Shown piece by piece: positions 40,425 to 48,487 of a stretch of 64,000 nt of DNA; within the stretch, counting starts at the first letter, position 1, and each line of letters begins with the position of its first letter. The position numbers and the translations under genes were made by a program. The notes beneath the pieces were generated by a model. It saw nothing but the letters and a program-made list of their open reading frames with translations. It was not told where the DNA came from and ran no database searches. The stretch is from Prauserella cavernicola (lineage in GTDB: Bacteria; Actinomycetota; Actinomycetes; Mycobacteriales; Pseudonocardiaceae): NCBI RefSeq assembly GCF_016595675.1, contig NZ_JAENJH010000009.1:186001-250000 (forward strand). The letters run 5' to 3'.

Positions 40425-40650
40425 CGGGTGGCAGGTCTTCGGACTCGCGGGCGGGCCCGGTCGTCGCTCGACCGGACCGGACCTACTGGCCGTCGCTTCC
40501 CAGGCCCGTCGGCCCAGTGCTGCAGCGCGCCGTCCGTCGACGGCACGGTGACGGCGGTCGTTCCCGCTCACCGCTGCGGGGCAGTCCCGGATTCACACCG
40601 GGTTCCCTCTTGCCTCGCCCCGCGCGAACACCGGGCGAACCACCAGCGGG
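40425..40650 (-). ncRNA. Cobalamin (B12) riboswitch
   Basis: On the minus strand the conserved elements appear in order: the core AAGAGGGAACCCGGTG, then TGAATCCGGGACTGCCCCGC, then GGCCAGTA, then the B12 box GTCCGAAGACCTGCC (near 40444-40430). It controls nrdAB. The same logic is known in Streptomyces coelicolor, where B12 represses the class I reductase so that the B12-dependent class II enzyme is used. The B12-dependent reductase is not in this window. Confidence 0.92.
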
Positions 40651-40721
40651 AGGAACACTACATGTTGGGGTGGGCGTGGCGACGTCGCCCATATACGGGC
40701 GTGTCGGTGTGTTATGGGTCA

Positions 40722-42185
40722 CTACCCGGCGGCGCCGACGCGGAAGTCGGCGAGGTCCACCCTGCGTGTGCGCCTGCGGTACTCGTGCGTGCGGCCGGGC
40801 CAGTTGGCGACCACGCGGCCGTGCTCGTTGCGGTACCAGCTGTCGCAGCGGGTCCACACCGAGCGCGCCAAGCGCGTCTGGACCTCGACGTCCCAGTCCC
40901 GTTCCGCCGCCGGGCGCACGTCGAGCCAGCGGCGGGGGTGCTCGGCGAGGATCCGCACCGCGTCGCGGACGTAGCGCGCCTGGCTCTCCAGCATGTAGAT
41001 GATCGAGCCTCCGCCGAGGTTGGTGTTGGGGCCGTAGATCAGGAACAGATTGGGGAACCCGGGAACCGTGATGCCGAGGTGCGCGCGGGCGCCCTCGCTC
41101 CACGTCTGTTCCAGACCGCGGCCGTCGAGGCCGTGGATCTTCATGGGGGCCAGCAGGTCGAGCGCGGCGAAGCCGGTGCCGTAGATGAGCACGTCGGCGT
41201 CGTGGTGCGTGCCGTCGGCGGTGCGCACACCTTTCGGTGTCACCTCGGTGATCTCGTCCGTCATTAGGTCTACATTGGACTTGGTGACAGCGGGCAGGTA
41301 GTCGTTGCTGAAGAGCACGCGTTTGCAGCCCAGTGCGTAGTCCGGCGTCAGCCTGTAGCGCAGCCCGGGATCGGTGACCTTCTCGCGCAGGTGCCTGCTC
41401 GTCTGCCGCTGGAACAGCGGGGTGAAGAACCGCCACTTCGACAGGCACTGCTGGGCGAACTCGGCGTAGAGCCAGAAGCCGAGCCTGTCGAGCGTCTGCA
41501 GGATCGGCAGTGCGCGAAAAGCCTTTTGGTGCCAGGGTTTGTAGGCGTGGTCGCGTTTGGGCAGGATGTACTGCGCCGAGCGCTGGAACACCGTGAGCCG
41601 CCGCGCGCCGGGCTGGATCTCCGGCACGAACTGGATCGCGCTCGCGCCGGTGCCGATCACGGCGATGCGCTTGCCCTCCAGTTCGGCGTCGTGGTCCCAC
41701 TCGGCGGAGTGGAACGACGTGCCGCCGAAGCTCTCGAGGCCGGGGATCGAGGGAAAGGCGGGGCGCGAGAGCTGTCCGGTGGCGGGGATGAAGGCCCTGG
41801 CACTGAACTCCGTGCCGTCGGTGGTGCGCACCAGCCATTCGGCCGTGCTCTCGTCGAACTCGGCCGAGGTGACCTCCTGGCCGAAGCGGATGTGCGACAG
41901 GACGCCGAAGCGGCGCGCGGTGCGCGCGACGTAGGCGTGGATGTCGCGCTGGCCCGCGTAGCGCCGGGGCCAGGTCAGGTTGCGCGCGTAGGAGAACGAG
42001 TACAGCGGCGACGGGACGTCGCAGCCGGAACCGGGGTAGGTGTTCTCGCGCCAGACGCCGCCGAGGTCGTCGGCCTTCTCCAGTACGACGAAGTCGTGGA
42101 TGCCGGCGCGGCGCAGCTCGATCGCCATGGCGATGCCGCCGAAACCCGCGCCGACGATGAGCGCGGTCGTGCGGGTGGTGGTCAT
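40722..42185 (-). CDS. Baeyer-Villiger-type flavin monooxygenase
   Basis: A 487-residue class B flavoprotein monooxygenase using FAD and NADPH. The FAD Rossmann motif is GAGFGGIAMA near the N-terminus, the NADPH motif is IGTGASAIQF, and the fingerprint FGGTSFHSAEW matches the BVMO FxGxxxHxxxW pattern. The second motif YGTGF is also present. ATG at 42185 is used; the frame is open 64 codons further up but into the divergent regulator region. It faces an AraC-type regulator gene 73 bp away, a common pairing for inducible monooxygenases. Substrate (ketone, steroid or other) unknown. Confidence 0.87.
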   Translation of the reverse strand: MTTTRTTALIVGAGFGGIAMAIELRRAGIHDFVVLEKADDLGGVWRENTYPGSGCDVPSPLYSFSYARNLTWPRRYAGQRDIHAYVARTARRFGVLSHIRFGQEVTSAEFDESTAEWLVRTTDGTEFSARAFIPATGQLSRPAFPSIPGLESFGGTSFHSAEWDHDAELEGKRIAVIGTGASAIQFVPEIQPGARRLTVFQRSAQYILPKRDHAYKPWHQKAFRALPILQTLDRLGFWLYAEFAQQCLSKWRFFTPLFQRQTSRHLREKVTDPGLRYRLTPDYALGCKRVLFSNDYLPAVTKSNVDLMTDEITEVTPKGVRTADGTHHDADVLIYGTGFAALDLLAPMKIHGLDGRGLEQTWSEGARAHLGITVPGFPNLFLIYGPNTNLGGGSIIYMLESQARYVRDAVRILAEHPRRWLDVRPAAERDWDVEVQTRLARSVWTRCDSWYRNEHGRVVANWPGRTHEYRRRTRRVDLADFRVGAAG

Positions 42186-42258
42186 GAGCACGAGATTAGG
42201 TCGCGCGTACCACCGGCCCCAGCGCACGCGCGGACAAGATATTGATATTTTCGGACAC
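42186..42258. promoter_or_regulatory. Divergent promoter of monooxygenase and AraC genes
   Basis: Within this 73-bp spacer, GATATTGATATTTT (42236-42250 area) is a sharp AT-rich island in GC-rich DNA and contains a directly repeated GATATT. It lies 8-10 nt before the AraC ATG without a ribosome binding site, which suggests a -10 and a leaderless regulator mRNA. Confidence 0.45.
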
Positions 42259-43302
42259 ATGGTCGGCTGGGACTTCACTCGCGGCGTCGCGAGTGCCGCG
42301 CTGCTGGCCGAGTTCGCGGGTGAGCTCGGCATCGCGCCGGGCGACGTGCTGCGCGGCTCGGGCCTCGACGAGACCACGCTCAGGGACCCGCTCGCGCACG
42401 TCGAGGCGCATCAGGAGCTGACCGTGGTGCGCAACCTGCTGCGGCGTGCGCCCTCCGGCGACGCCGCCCTGCTCGGGCTCGCCGTGGGTCAGCGCTACCA
42501 CGCGACGTCCTACGGCATCTGGGGTTACGCGCTGACCAGCAGCCGCACGGTGCACGACGCCATGGAGCTGGCGCTGCGCTACGTCGAGCTGACGTATGTC
42601 TTCTGTGTCCCGGAGCTACGGGTGGAAGCCGATGCGGCGCACCTGTACTGCCGCGACGACGACGTGCCCTCCGACGTGCGCTCGTTCCTGCTCGCCAGGG
42701 ACATCGCCGCGATCTTCACCCTGGTGCGGGAACAGGTCGGCGCGCCGCTGCGCGCTCGCGAAGTGGTGCTGCGGTTGCCCGGACCACGCGACGTGACGCC
42801 GTACCGCGAGGTGCTCGGACTCGAGCCCGAGTTCGGGCACGAGCGCACGCGCGTGAGTTTCGACCGGGCGCTGCTCAACCAGCCGATGCCGCAGGCCAAC
42901 GAGCACACGGCGGCGCTGTGCGAGCGGCAATGCCGCGAGCTGCTGGCGCGTCGTCGCGAGCGCACCGGCGTCGCGCGCCTGGTGCGCGACGAGCTGCTCG
43001 CCGTGGACGGTCTGCGCTCCGACATGGAGCAGGTCGCCGCCGGGCTGTCGATGACGGTGCGCACCCTGCGCCGCAAGCTCGCCACCGAGGGCGCGACGTA
43101 CCGGGCGCTGCTCGACGAGGTGCGTGAGGCCTATGCGGAGGAGCTGTTGGCCACGCAGGCACTGTCGGTGGAGCAGGTCGCCTACCGGCTCGGCTACAGC
43201 GAGGCGTCGAGCTTCATCCACGCCTTCACCCGCTGGAAAGGCGTCAGCCCCAGGGAGTTCAGGCGCCGAACCGGATCCGGAAGTCCCCGAGGTGGGCGCT
43301 GA
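42259..43302 (+). CDS. AraC-family regulator (OruR-like)
   Basis: A 347-residue regulator. Residues 1-200 match the arabinose-binding-like N-terminal domain typical of OruR/Rv1931-type AraC proteins (HATSYGIWGYALTSSRTVHDAMELALRYV). Residues 240-340 hold two HTH motifs (LSMTVRTLRRKLATEGATYRALLDEVREAYAEELL; VAYRLGYSEASSFIHAFTRWKGVSPREFR). It probably activates the divergent monooxygenase gene in response to its substrate. Its final 44 bp overlap the end of the convergent gene below. Confidence 0.88.
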   Translation: MVGWDFTRGVASAALLAEFAGELGIAPGDVLRGSGLDETTLRDPLAHVEAHQELTVVRNLLRRAPSGDAALLGLAVGQRYHATSYGIWGYALTSSRTVHDAMELALRYVELTYVFCVPELRVEADAAHLYCRDDDVPSDVRSFLLARDIAAIFTLVREQVGAPLRAREVVLRLPGPRDVTPYREVLGLEPEFGHERTRVSFDRALLNQPMPQANEHTAALCERQCRELLARRRERTGVARLVRDELLAVDGLRSDMEQVAAGLSMTVRTLRRKLATEGATYRALLDEVREAYAEELLATQALSVEQVAYRLGYSEASSFIHAFTRWKGVSPREFRRRTGSGSPRGGR

Positions 43303-43870
43303 GCAGCGGACGGCGCCCCGCCAGGTAGCCCAGTGGCCCACCGGGGTTGATGTTCCAGCTCGCGGCCGCCGCGTGCGGCTTTCCCTTCGAGCGGACGTCG
43401 CTGACCAGCGGGCGGCCGTCGGCCGACTGCGCGATCGCGAAGTTCGCGGGTAGCCGCACCGGCGGGCCGGGCCTGGGCGAGAACGCCGCCGTGGCGATCC
43501 AGTCGTCGCCCGCGCTCGCCGACGCCGTGAAACCTCTGCCGTAGGCGAACTCCAGCGTCGCCAGATCCTTCGGGATGGCCCACAGCTCGCGCCCGCCCGC
43601 GAGCGAGATCTCGCTGTCGACCCAGATCTCGGTGATGCTGCCCGTCGCGCGCGGTCCGTTGCGGACGGCCACAGTGGACAGCAGCTCGTGGTAGGCGAGC
43701 TGGCCCGGCGGCTGGTAGTCGATCCAGGCGGTGAACACCACGGCGTTGCCGCCGATCGTCAGCGGCCGCACGGTGGCGGGCACCCGGGGCAGGCCGGAGC
43801 GCGGCACCGACCAGACCGACAGGTACGCGTTGCCCGCGAGGTTCCACGGTTGCGGCGGGTACTCGGGCAT
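43259..43870 (-). CDS. Acetoacetate decarboxylase-family protein
   Basis: A 203-residue protein of the acetoacetate decarboxylase fold: GLPRVPATVRPLTIGG, VDSEISLAGGRELWAIPKDLATLEF and NPGGPLGYLAGRR fit the beta-cone family. The Schiff-base Lys of true acetoacetate decarboxylase lies in a WGxPK context, matched here by WAIPKDL, so activity is possible but unproven; many members do other chemistry. ATG at 43870 is 1 bp after the enoyl-CoA hydratase stop, forming a two-gene operon. Confidence 0.72.
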   Translation of the reverse strand: MPEYPPQPWNLAGNAYLSVWSVPRSGLPRVPATVRPLTIGGNAVVFTAWIDYQPPGQLAYHELLSTVAVRNGPRATGSITEIWVDSEISLAGGRELWAIPKDLATLEFAYGRGFTASASAGDDWIATAAFSPRPGPPVRLPANFAIAQSADGRPLVSDVRSKGKPHAAAASWNINPGGPLGYLAGRRPLLSAHLGDFRIRFGA

Positions 43871-43871
43871 G

Positions 43872-44723
43872 TCAGCTCTCCTGACGCCAGGGCAGGAAGT
43901 CCGGCTGGTCCGCCCCGGCGCGCAGGCGGAACTCCGGCGGGCGCTTCTGCAGGAACGACAGTACGCCCTCGATGGAGTCGGGGTTGCTCGTGATGCCGGC
44001 GATGAGCTTCGAGTCCAGTTCGTGCACCGGCACGGGTGAGTCCATTCCGGACATGCGGTACAGCAGCTGGCGGGTGACCGCGACCGACACCGGGGCGGTG
44101 CTGGCGACGAGGTCGGCGGCGAGCTCGTAGGCCGCGGCCAGTAGCTTCTCCGGCTCGTGCAGGCTGTGCACGAGCCCGCCCGCGTGGGCCTCCTCGGCGC
44201 CGAAGACGCGGCCGCTCACCATCCAGTCGAGCGCTCTGCCGAGCCCGACGAGCCGGGGCAGGAACCACGCGGAGGCGCCCTCGGGGTAGATGCCGCGCCG
44301 GGTGAACACGAACCCGAACCGCGCGTCGGTCGCGGCGAGCCGGTAGTCGGCCGCGAGTGTGATGGTGATGCCGCCACCGATCGCGGCGCCCTGGATGGCG
44401 GCGATCACGGGCTTGTTCATGGCGAACATCCGCTTGGAGCACCGGCCCGCGGGCTCCTGCCATTCGGGCCCCGGACCCTTCTCGGCGTCGAAGTCGAAGC
44501 CGCCCTGGGACAGGTCGGCGCCGACGCAGAAGTCCTTGCCCTCGCCCGTGAGCACGACGACGCGCACGTCCTCGTCGGTGTCGGCGCGGTCGAGTGCGGC
44601 GGCCAGTTCGTCGGCCATGCGCACGGTGTAGCCGTTGCGGGCGTGCGGACGGTTCAGCGCGACCGTGGCGATCCGGTCGGCGACCCGGTACGTGATCTCG
44701 GTGTACTCGCTGTCGTCACCCAC
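43872..44723 (-). CDS. Enoyl-CoA hydratase/isomerase (crotonase family)
   Basis: A 283-residue crotonase-fold protein acting on acyl-CoA thioesters. The oxyanion-hole segments are DFCVGADLS and IQGAAIGGGITITLAADYRLAA, followed by RRGIYPEGASAWFLPRLVG with the second acidic region. GTG at 44723 follows AGGAGA at 7 nt. It is divergent from the TIGR03084/AtuA operon and probably works in the same pathway, taking the position EchA proteins have beside the homologous mycobacterial cluster. Confidence 0.85.
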   Translation of the reverse strand: MGDDSEYTEITYRVADRIATVALNRPHARNGYTVRMADELAAALDRADTDEDVRVVVLTGEGKDFCVGADLSQGGFDFDAEKGPGPEWQEPAGRCSKRMFAMNKPVIAAIQGAAIGGGITITLAADYRLAATDARFGFVFTRRGIYPEGASAWFLPRLVGLGRALDWMVSGRVFGAEEAHAGGLVHSLHEPEKLLAAAYELAADLVASTAPVSVAVTRQLLYRMSGMDSPVPVHELDSKLIAGITSNPDSIEGVLSFLQKRPPEFRLRAGADQPDFLPWRQES

Positions 44724-44789
44724 GAAGGTCTCCTGGCGTCGTCGTTGAGGCGACCGTATTGCACCACACACTTGCTGGCAACCTGTCAA

Positions 44790-44840
44790 CAAGCAAAACA
44801 ATCATGCGTGCTTGATTTATCTCGCGGCCGGTGCGACTCT
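44790..44840 (+). promoter_or_regulatory. Promoter and dyad of the AtuA operon
   Basis: TTGATT (44812-44817), a 17-nt spacer and GACTCT (44835-44840) fit a sigma-70-type promoter for the operon starting at 44869. The inverted repeat CAAGCA (44790-44795)/TGCTTG (44809-44814) overlaps the -35, and a third half-site CTTGCT is at 44771. It is a reasonable operator for the TetR protein encoded at the end of the operon. Confidence 0.45.
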
Positions 44841-44868
44841 GGCCGCAGACAGCTCGAGGAGGTGCTGC

Positions 44869-45660
44869 GTGGCGGATCTCGAGGCGATCCTGAGCGACCT
44901 GGACGCGGAGAGTCAGGAGGTCGACGGGCTCGTGGCCGGGCTCGCCGCGCAGGACTGGGCGCGCCTGACGCCGGCCGAGGGCTGGACGATCGCGCACCAG
45001 ATCGCGCATCTGCTCTGGACCGACCAGAAGGCGCTGCTCTCGGCCACGGAACCCGACGAGTTCGGCGAGGAGCTCAAACGAGCCCTCGCCGCGGGCGACG
45101 ACTACGCCGGTCAGTGCGCCGCCGAGCTGGCGACCGCGCCTCCCGGCGAGCTGCTGGCCCGGTGGCGGGAGGGCCGTGCCGAACTGCGTCAGGCGCTGGC
45201 CTCGGTGCCCAAGGGAGCGAAACTGCCGTGGTACGGGCCACCGATGAGCGTCGCCTCCCTGGCGACCGCCCGGCTGATGGAGACCTGGGCGCACGGCCAG
45301 GACGTCGCCGACGCACTCGGCGTCCACCGCGTCCCCACCGGCCGGCTCTGGCACATCGCGCGCTTCGGCGTGCGCACGCGGGACTTCGCGTTCGCCGTCA
45401 ACTCGCTGGCCCCTCCCGTCGAGGAGTTCCGTGTCGAGCTGACCGCGCCGGACGGTGACACGTGGGCGTTCGGGCCCGACGACGCCGCCGAGCGGGTCAC
45501 GGGCAGCGCGCTCGGGTTCTGCTTCGTGGTGACCCAGCGCAGGCATCCCGCCGACACCGACGTGCACGCCGAGGGCGAGTCGGCGCGGGAGTGGCTCGGC
45601 ATCGCGCAGGCGTTCGCGGGCCAGCCCGGCGCGGGACGTGAGCCGGGGCAGTTCGCATGA
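44869..45660 (+). CDS. TIGR03084-family (DinB/MDMPI-like) protein
   Basis: A 263-residue protein with the mycothiol maleylpyruvate isomerase-like helical bundle: LTPAEGWTIAHQIAHLLWTDQ contains the first His ligand, and LMETWAHGQDVADALG the Glu and second His of the presumed metal site. The family TIGR03084 accompanies acyl-CoA catabolic clusters in actinobacteria; its reaction is not known, and a mycothiol-dependent step is only a guess. GTG at 44869 follows GAGGAGG at 5 nt. Its stop overlaps the AtuA-like gene (ATGA). Confidence 0.78.
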   Translation: MADLEAILSDLDAESQEVDGLVAGLAAQDWARLTPAEGWTIAHQIAHLLWTDQKALLSATEPDEFGEELKRALAAGDDYAGQCAAELATAPPGELLARWREGRAELRQALASVPKGAKLPWYGPPMSVASLATARLMETWAHGQDVADALGVHRVPTGRLWHIARFGVRTRDFAFAVNSLAPPVEEFRVELTAPDGDTWAFGPDDAAERVTGSALGFCFVVTQRRHPADTDVHAEGESAREWLGIAQAFAGQPGAGREPGQFA

Positions 45661-47342
45661 TTCGCATCGGCAACGCCTCGGGTTTCTACGGCGACCGCTT
45701 CTCCGCGATGCGCGAGATGCTCACCGGGGGGCCGCTCGACGTGCTCACCGGCGACTACCTGGCCGAGCTGACGATGTTGATCCTCGGCCGTGACCGGCTC
45801 AAGGACCCGGGCCGAGGCTATGCGAAGACGTTCCTGCGCCAGCTCGAGGACAACCTCGGGCTCGCCAAGGACAAGGGCGTCACGATCGTCACCAACGCCG
45901 GCGGGCTCAACCCCGCCGGGCTCGCCGACGCGCTGCGCGAGCTGGCGGACCGGCTCGGGCTCGACGTCCGCGTCGCCCACGTCGAGGGCGACGACCTGCT
46001 GCCCCGCGCGGGCGAGCTGGACCTCGGCGAACCGCTCACCGCCAACGCCTACCTCGGCGCGTGGGGCATCGCCGACTGCCTGAAGGCCGGCGCGGACGTG
46101 GTGGTGACCGGCCGGGTCACCGACGCCTCGGTGATCGTCGGCCCCGCCGCGGCGCACTTCGGCTGGGCGCGCGACGACTACGACGCGCTCGCGGGGGCCG
46201 TGGCGGCCGGGCACGTGATCGAGTGCGGCGCGCAGGCCACCGGCGGCAACTACGCGTTCTTCACCGAGCATTCCTTTGGTGTGCCGGGATTTCCGATCGC
46301 CGAGATCCACGCCGACGGCTCCAGCGTGATCACCAAGCACGACGGCACGGGCGGCGTGGTCAGCACGGGCACGGTCACCGCGCAGCTGCTCTACGAGATC
46401 GCGGGCCCCCGTTATGCCGGGCCGGACGTCACCGCGCGCTTCGACACCCTCCGGCTCGACGACGACGGCCCGGACCGCGTGCGCATCAGCGGCGTGCGCG
46501 GCGAAGCGCCACCCCCGACGCTCAAGGTGTGCCTCAACCGGCTCGGCGGGTTCCGCAACGAGGTCACGTTCGTGCTCACCGGTCTCGACATCGAGGCCAA
46601 GGCCGCGCTGGTGCGGGAACAGCTGGAGGCCGGGCTCGGGCAGCGGCCGCCGCGGGAGGTCCGCTGGACGCTGGGCCGCACCGACCACACCGACGCCGAC
46701 ACGCAGGAGGCGGCGAGTGCGCTGCTGCACTGTGCCGTCAAGGATCCCGACCCGACGATCGCGGGGCGGGCGTTCAGCGGCGCCGCCATCGAACTCGCAC
46801 TGGCGAGCTACCCCGGCTTCCACGTCACCGCGCCGCCCTCGGACGCCTCGCCCTACGGCGTCTACACCGAGGCCTACGTCGACGCGGCGCGGGTGCCGCA
46901 CGTCGCCGTGCTGCCGGACGGCACCAGGGTGGACATCGCCAAGGCCGGGCGCACGCTGGCACTGTCCGCCGTGGACGAACCGGAACTGCCGGAACCGTTG
47001 CCGGATGGACCTGTGCGCAGGGCGCCGCTCGGCCTCGTCGCGGGTGCGCGCAGCGGCGACAAGGGCGGCAACGCCAACGTCGGCGTGTGGGTGCGCTCGG
47101 AGGCAGCGTGGCGCTGGCTGGCGCACACGCTCACCGTCACCGAGCTGAAACGCCTGCTGCCCGAGACCTCGGGGCTGGAGGTGCGCCGCTTCGTGTTCGG
47201 CAACCTGCGGGCCCTGAACTTCGTGGTCGAGGGGCTGCTCGGCGAGGGCGTGGCGGCGCAGGCCCGCTTCGACCCTCAGGCCAAGGCACTGGGCGAGTGG
47301 CTGCGCGGCCGGCACGTCGACATCCCGGAGGAACTGTGGTGA
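45657..47342 (+). CDS. AtuA-family acyclic terpene utilisation protein (DUF1446)
   Basis: A 561-residue protein of the AtuA family, with NASGFYGDRFSAMREML at the start, VTNAGGLNPAGLADAL, and the glycine-rich ECGAQATGGNY. The C-terminal AtuA-like domain contains GARSGDKGGNANVGVWV. The family is needed for citronellol/geraniol catabolism in Pseudomonas, but its chemistry is unsolved. Rv0976c is the mycobacterial counterpart, followed by the same four genes as here. It overlaps both neighbours, so the operon is tightly coupled. Confidence 0.85.
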   Translation: MIRIGNASGFYGDRFSAMREMLTGGPLDVLTGDYLAELTMLILGRDRLKDPGRGYAKTFLRQLEDNLGLAKDKGVTIVTNAGGLNPAGLADALRELADRLGLDVRVAHVEGDDLLPRAGELDLGEPLTANAYLGAWGIADCLKAGADVVVTGRVTDASVIVGPAAAHFGWARDDYDALAGAVAAGHVIECGAQATGGNYAFFTEHSFGVPGFPIAEIHADGSSVITKHDGTGGVVSTGTVTAQLLYEIAGPRYAGPDVTARFDTLRLDDDGPDRVRISGVRGEAPPPTLKVCLNRLGGFRNEVTFVLTGLDIEAKAALVREQLEAGLGQRPPREVRWTLGRTDHTDADTQEAASALLHCAVKDPDPTIAGRAFSGAAIELALASYPGFHVTAPPSDASPYGVYTEAYVDAARVPHVAVLPDGTRVDIAKAGRTLALSAVDEPELPEPLPDGPVRRAPLGLVAGARSGDKGGNANVGVWVRSEAAWRWLAHTLTVTELKRLLPETSGLEVRRFVFGNLRALNFVVEGLLGEGVAAQARFDPQAKALGEWLRGRHVDIPEELW

Positions 47343-48487
47343 CCGACGTCTTCGCCACCCCGGAACGGCTCGCGTTGCGCCAGACCGTCCGCCGGTTCAC
47401 CGAGACCGAGGTGCTGCCCCACCTCGCCGGCTGGGAGCGCGCCGGGGAACTGCCGAGAGACCTGCACCGCAGGGCGGGTGAGCTCGGACTGCTCGGCATC
47501 GAGTTCCCGGAGAGTGCGGGTGGCGGGGGCGGTGACTACCTCGACGCGCTCACCGTCGCCGAGGAGATCCACTACGCGGGCGGGTCGGGCGGGCTGATCG
47601 CCTCGTTGTTCACGTGCGGCATCGCGGTGCCCCACCTGGTCGCAGCGGCAGACGGGACCCAGCTCGAGAAGTGGGTCAGGCCGACACTGCGCGGCGAGCT
47701 GATCGGCGCGCTCGCGGTGACCGAGCCCGACGGCGGTTCCGACGTCGCCGGGGTGCGCACCACCGCGCGCCGCGAGGGAGACCACTACGTCGTCAACGGC
47801 GCCAAGACGTTCATCACCTCCGGTTGCCGGGCCGACTTCGTCACCACTGTGGTCCGCACGGGCGAACCCGGCGCGCGCGGGCTCTCGCTGCTCGTCGTCG
47901 AGAAGGGCACCCCGGGGTTCACGGTGACCCGCAAGCTCGACAAGATGGGCTGGCACTGCTCCGACACCGCTGAACTGTCCTACGTGGACGCTAGAGTGCC
48001 GGTCGCGAACGTGGTGGGCGCGGAGAACAGCGGATTCGCCCAGGTGGCCACGCAGTTCGTCACCGAGCGGCTGTCACTGGCGGTGCAGGCCTACGCGACC
48101 GCGCAGCGCGCACTGGATCTGACGCTGGAGTGGTGCCGGCTGCGGGAGACGTTCGGGCGACCGCTCATCTCGCGCCAGCTCGTGCAGCACAAGCTCGTGG
48201 ACATGGCCCGCAGGATCGACGTCGCGCGCACCTACGTCCGCCAGATCGCCCAGCGTCACGTCGCCGGCGAGGAGGTGATCGCCGAGGCCTGCTTCGCCAA
48301 GAACACGGCGGTGGAGACGGGCGAGTGGGTGGTCAACGAGGCGGTGCAGCTGCACGGCGGGCTCGGGTACATGAGTGAGTCCGAGGTGGAACGGCACTAC
48401 CGCGACATGCGAATCCTCGGCATCGGCGGCGGCACCACCGAGATCCTGGCCGGGCTCGCGGCGAAACGATTGGGGTACACGGCGTGA
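47339..48487 (+). CDS. fadE13: Acyl-CoA dehydrogenase, FadE13-like
   Basis: A 382-residue FAD-dependent acyl-CoA dehydrogenase. The FAD/substrate loop is ALAVTEPDGGSDVAGVRT, and VVNGAKTFITSG is the beta-domain motif. The common C-terminal catalytic Glu (YEGT context) is replaced by GGGT. A Glu in QFVTERLSLAVQ on helix G matches the isovaleryl-CoA dehydrogenase base, suggesting a branched-chain or terpenoid-CoA substrate (AtuD-like). Length equals that of M. tuberculosis FadE13. The start GTG overlaps the AtuA stop. Confidence 0.88.
   Translation: MTDVFATPERLALRQTVRRFTETEVLPHLAGWERAGELPRDLHRRAGELGLLGIEFPESAGGGGGDYLDALTVAEEIHYAGGSGGLIASLFTCGIAVPHLVAAADGTQLEKWVRPTLRGELIGALAVTEPDGGSDVAGVRTTARREGDHYVVNGAKTFITSGCRADFVTTVVRTGEPGARGLSLLVVEKGTPGFTVTRKLDKMGWHCSDTAELSYVDARVPVANVVGAENSGFAQVATQFVTERLSLAVQAYATAQRALDLTLEWCRLRETFGRPLISRQLVQHKLVDMARRIDVARTYVRQIAQRHVAGEEVIAEACFAKNTAVETGEWVVNEAVQLHGGLGYMSESEVERHYRDMRILGIGGGTTEILAGLAAKRLGYTA

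Larger units (their letters stand above)
40284..40721. other. Gene-free nrdA leader and adjacent spacer
   Basis: This 438-bp stretch without genes holds, read on the minus strand, a -10-like TAGTGT (40660-40655), the cobalamin riboswitch, the 10-bp palindrome at 40403-40423 and about 120 nt of leader up to the nrdA ribosome binding site. Between 40661 and 40721 nothing else is recognised. Confidence 0.7.
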
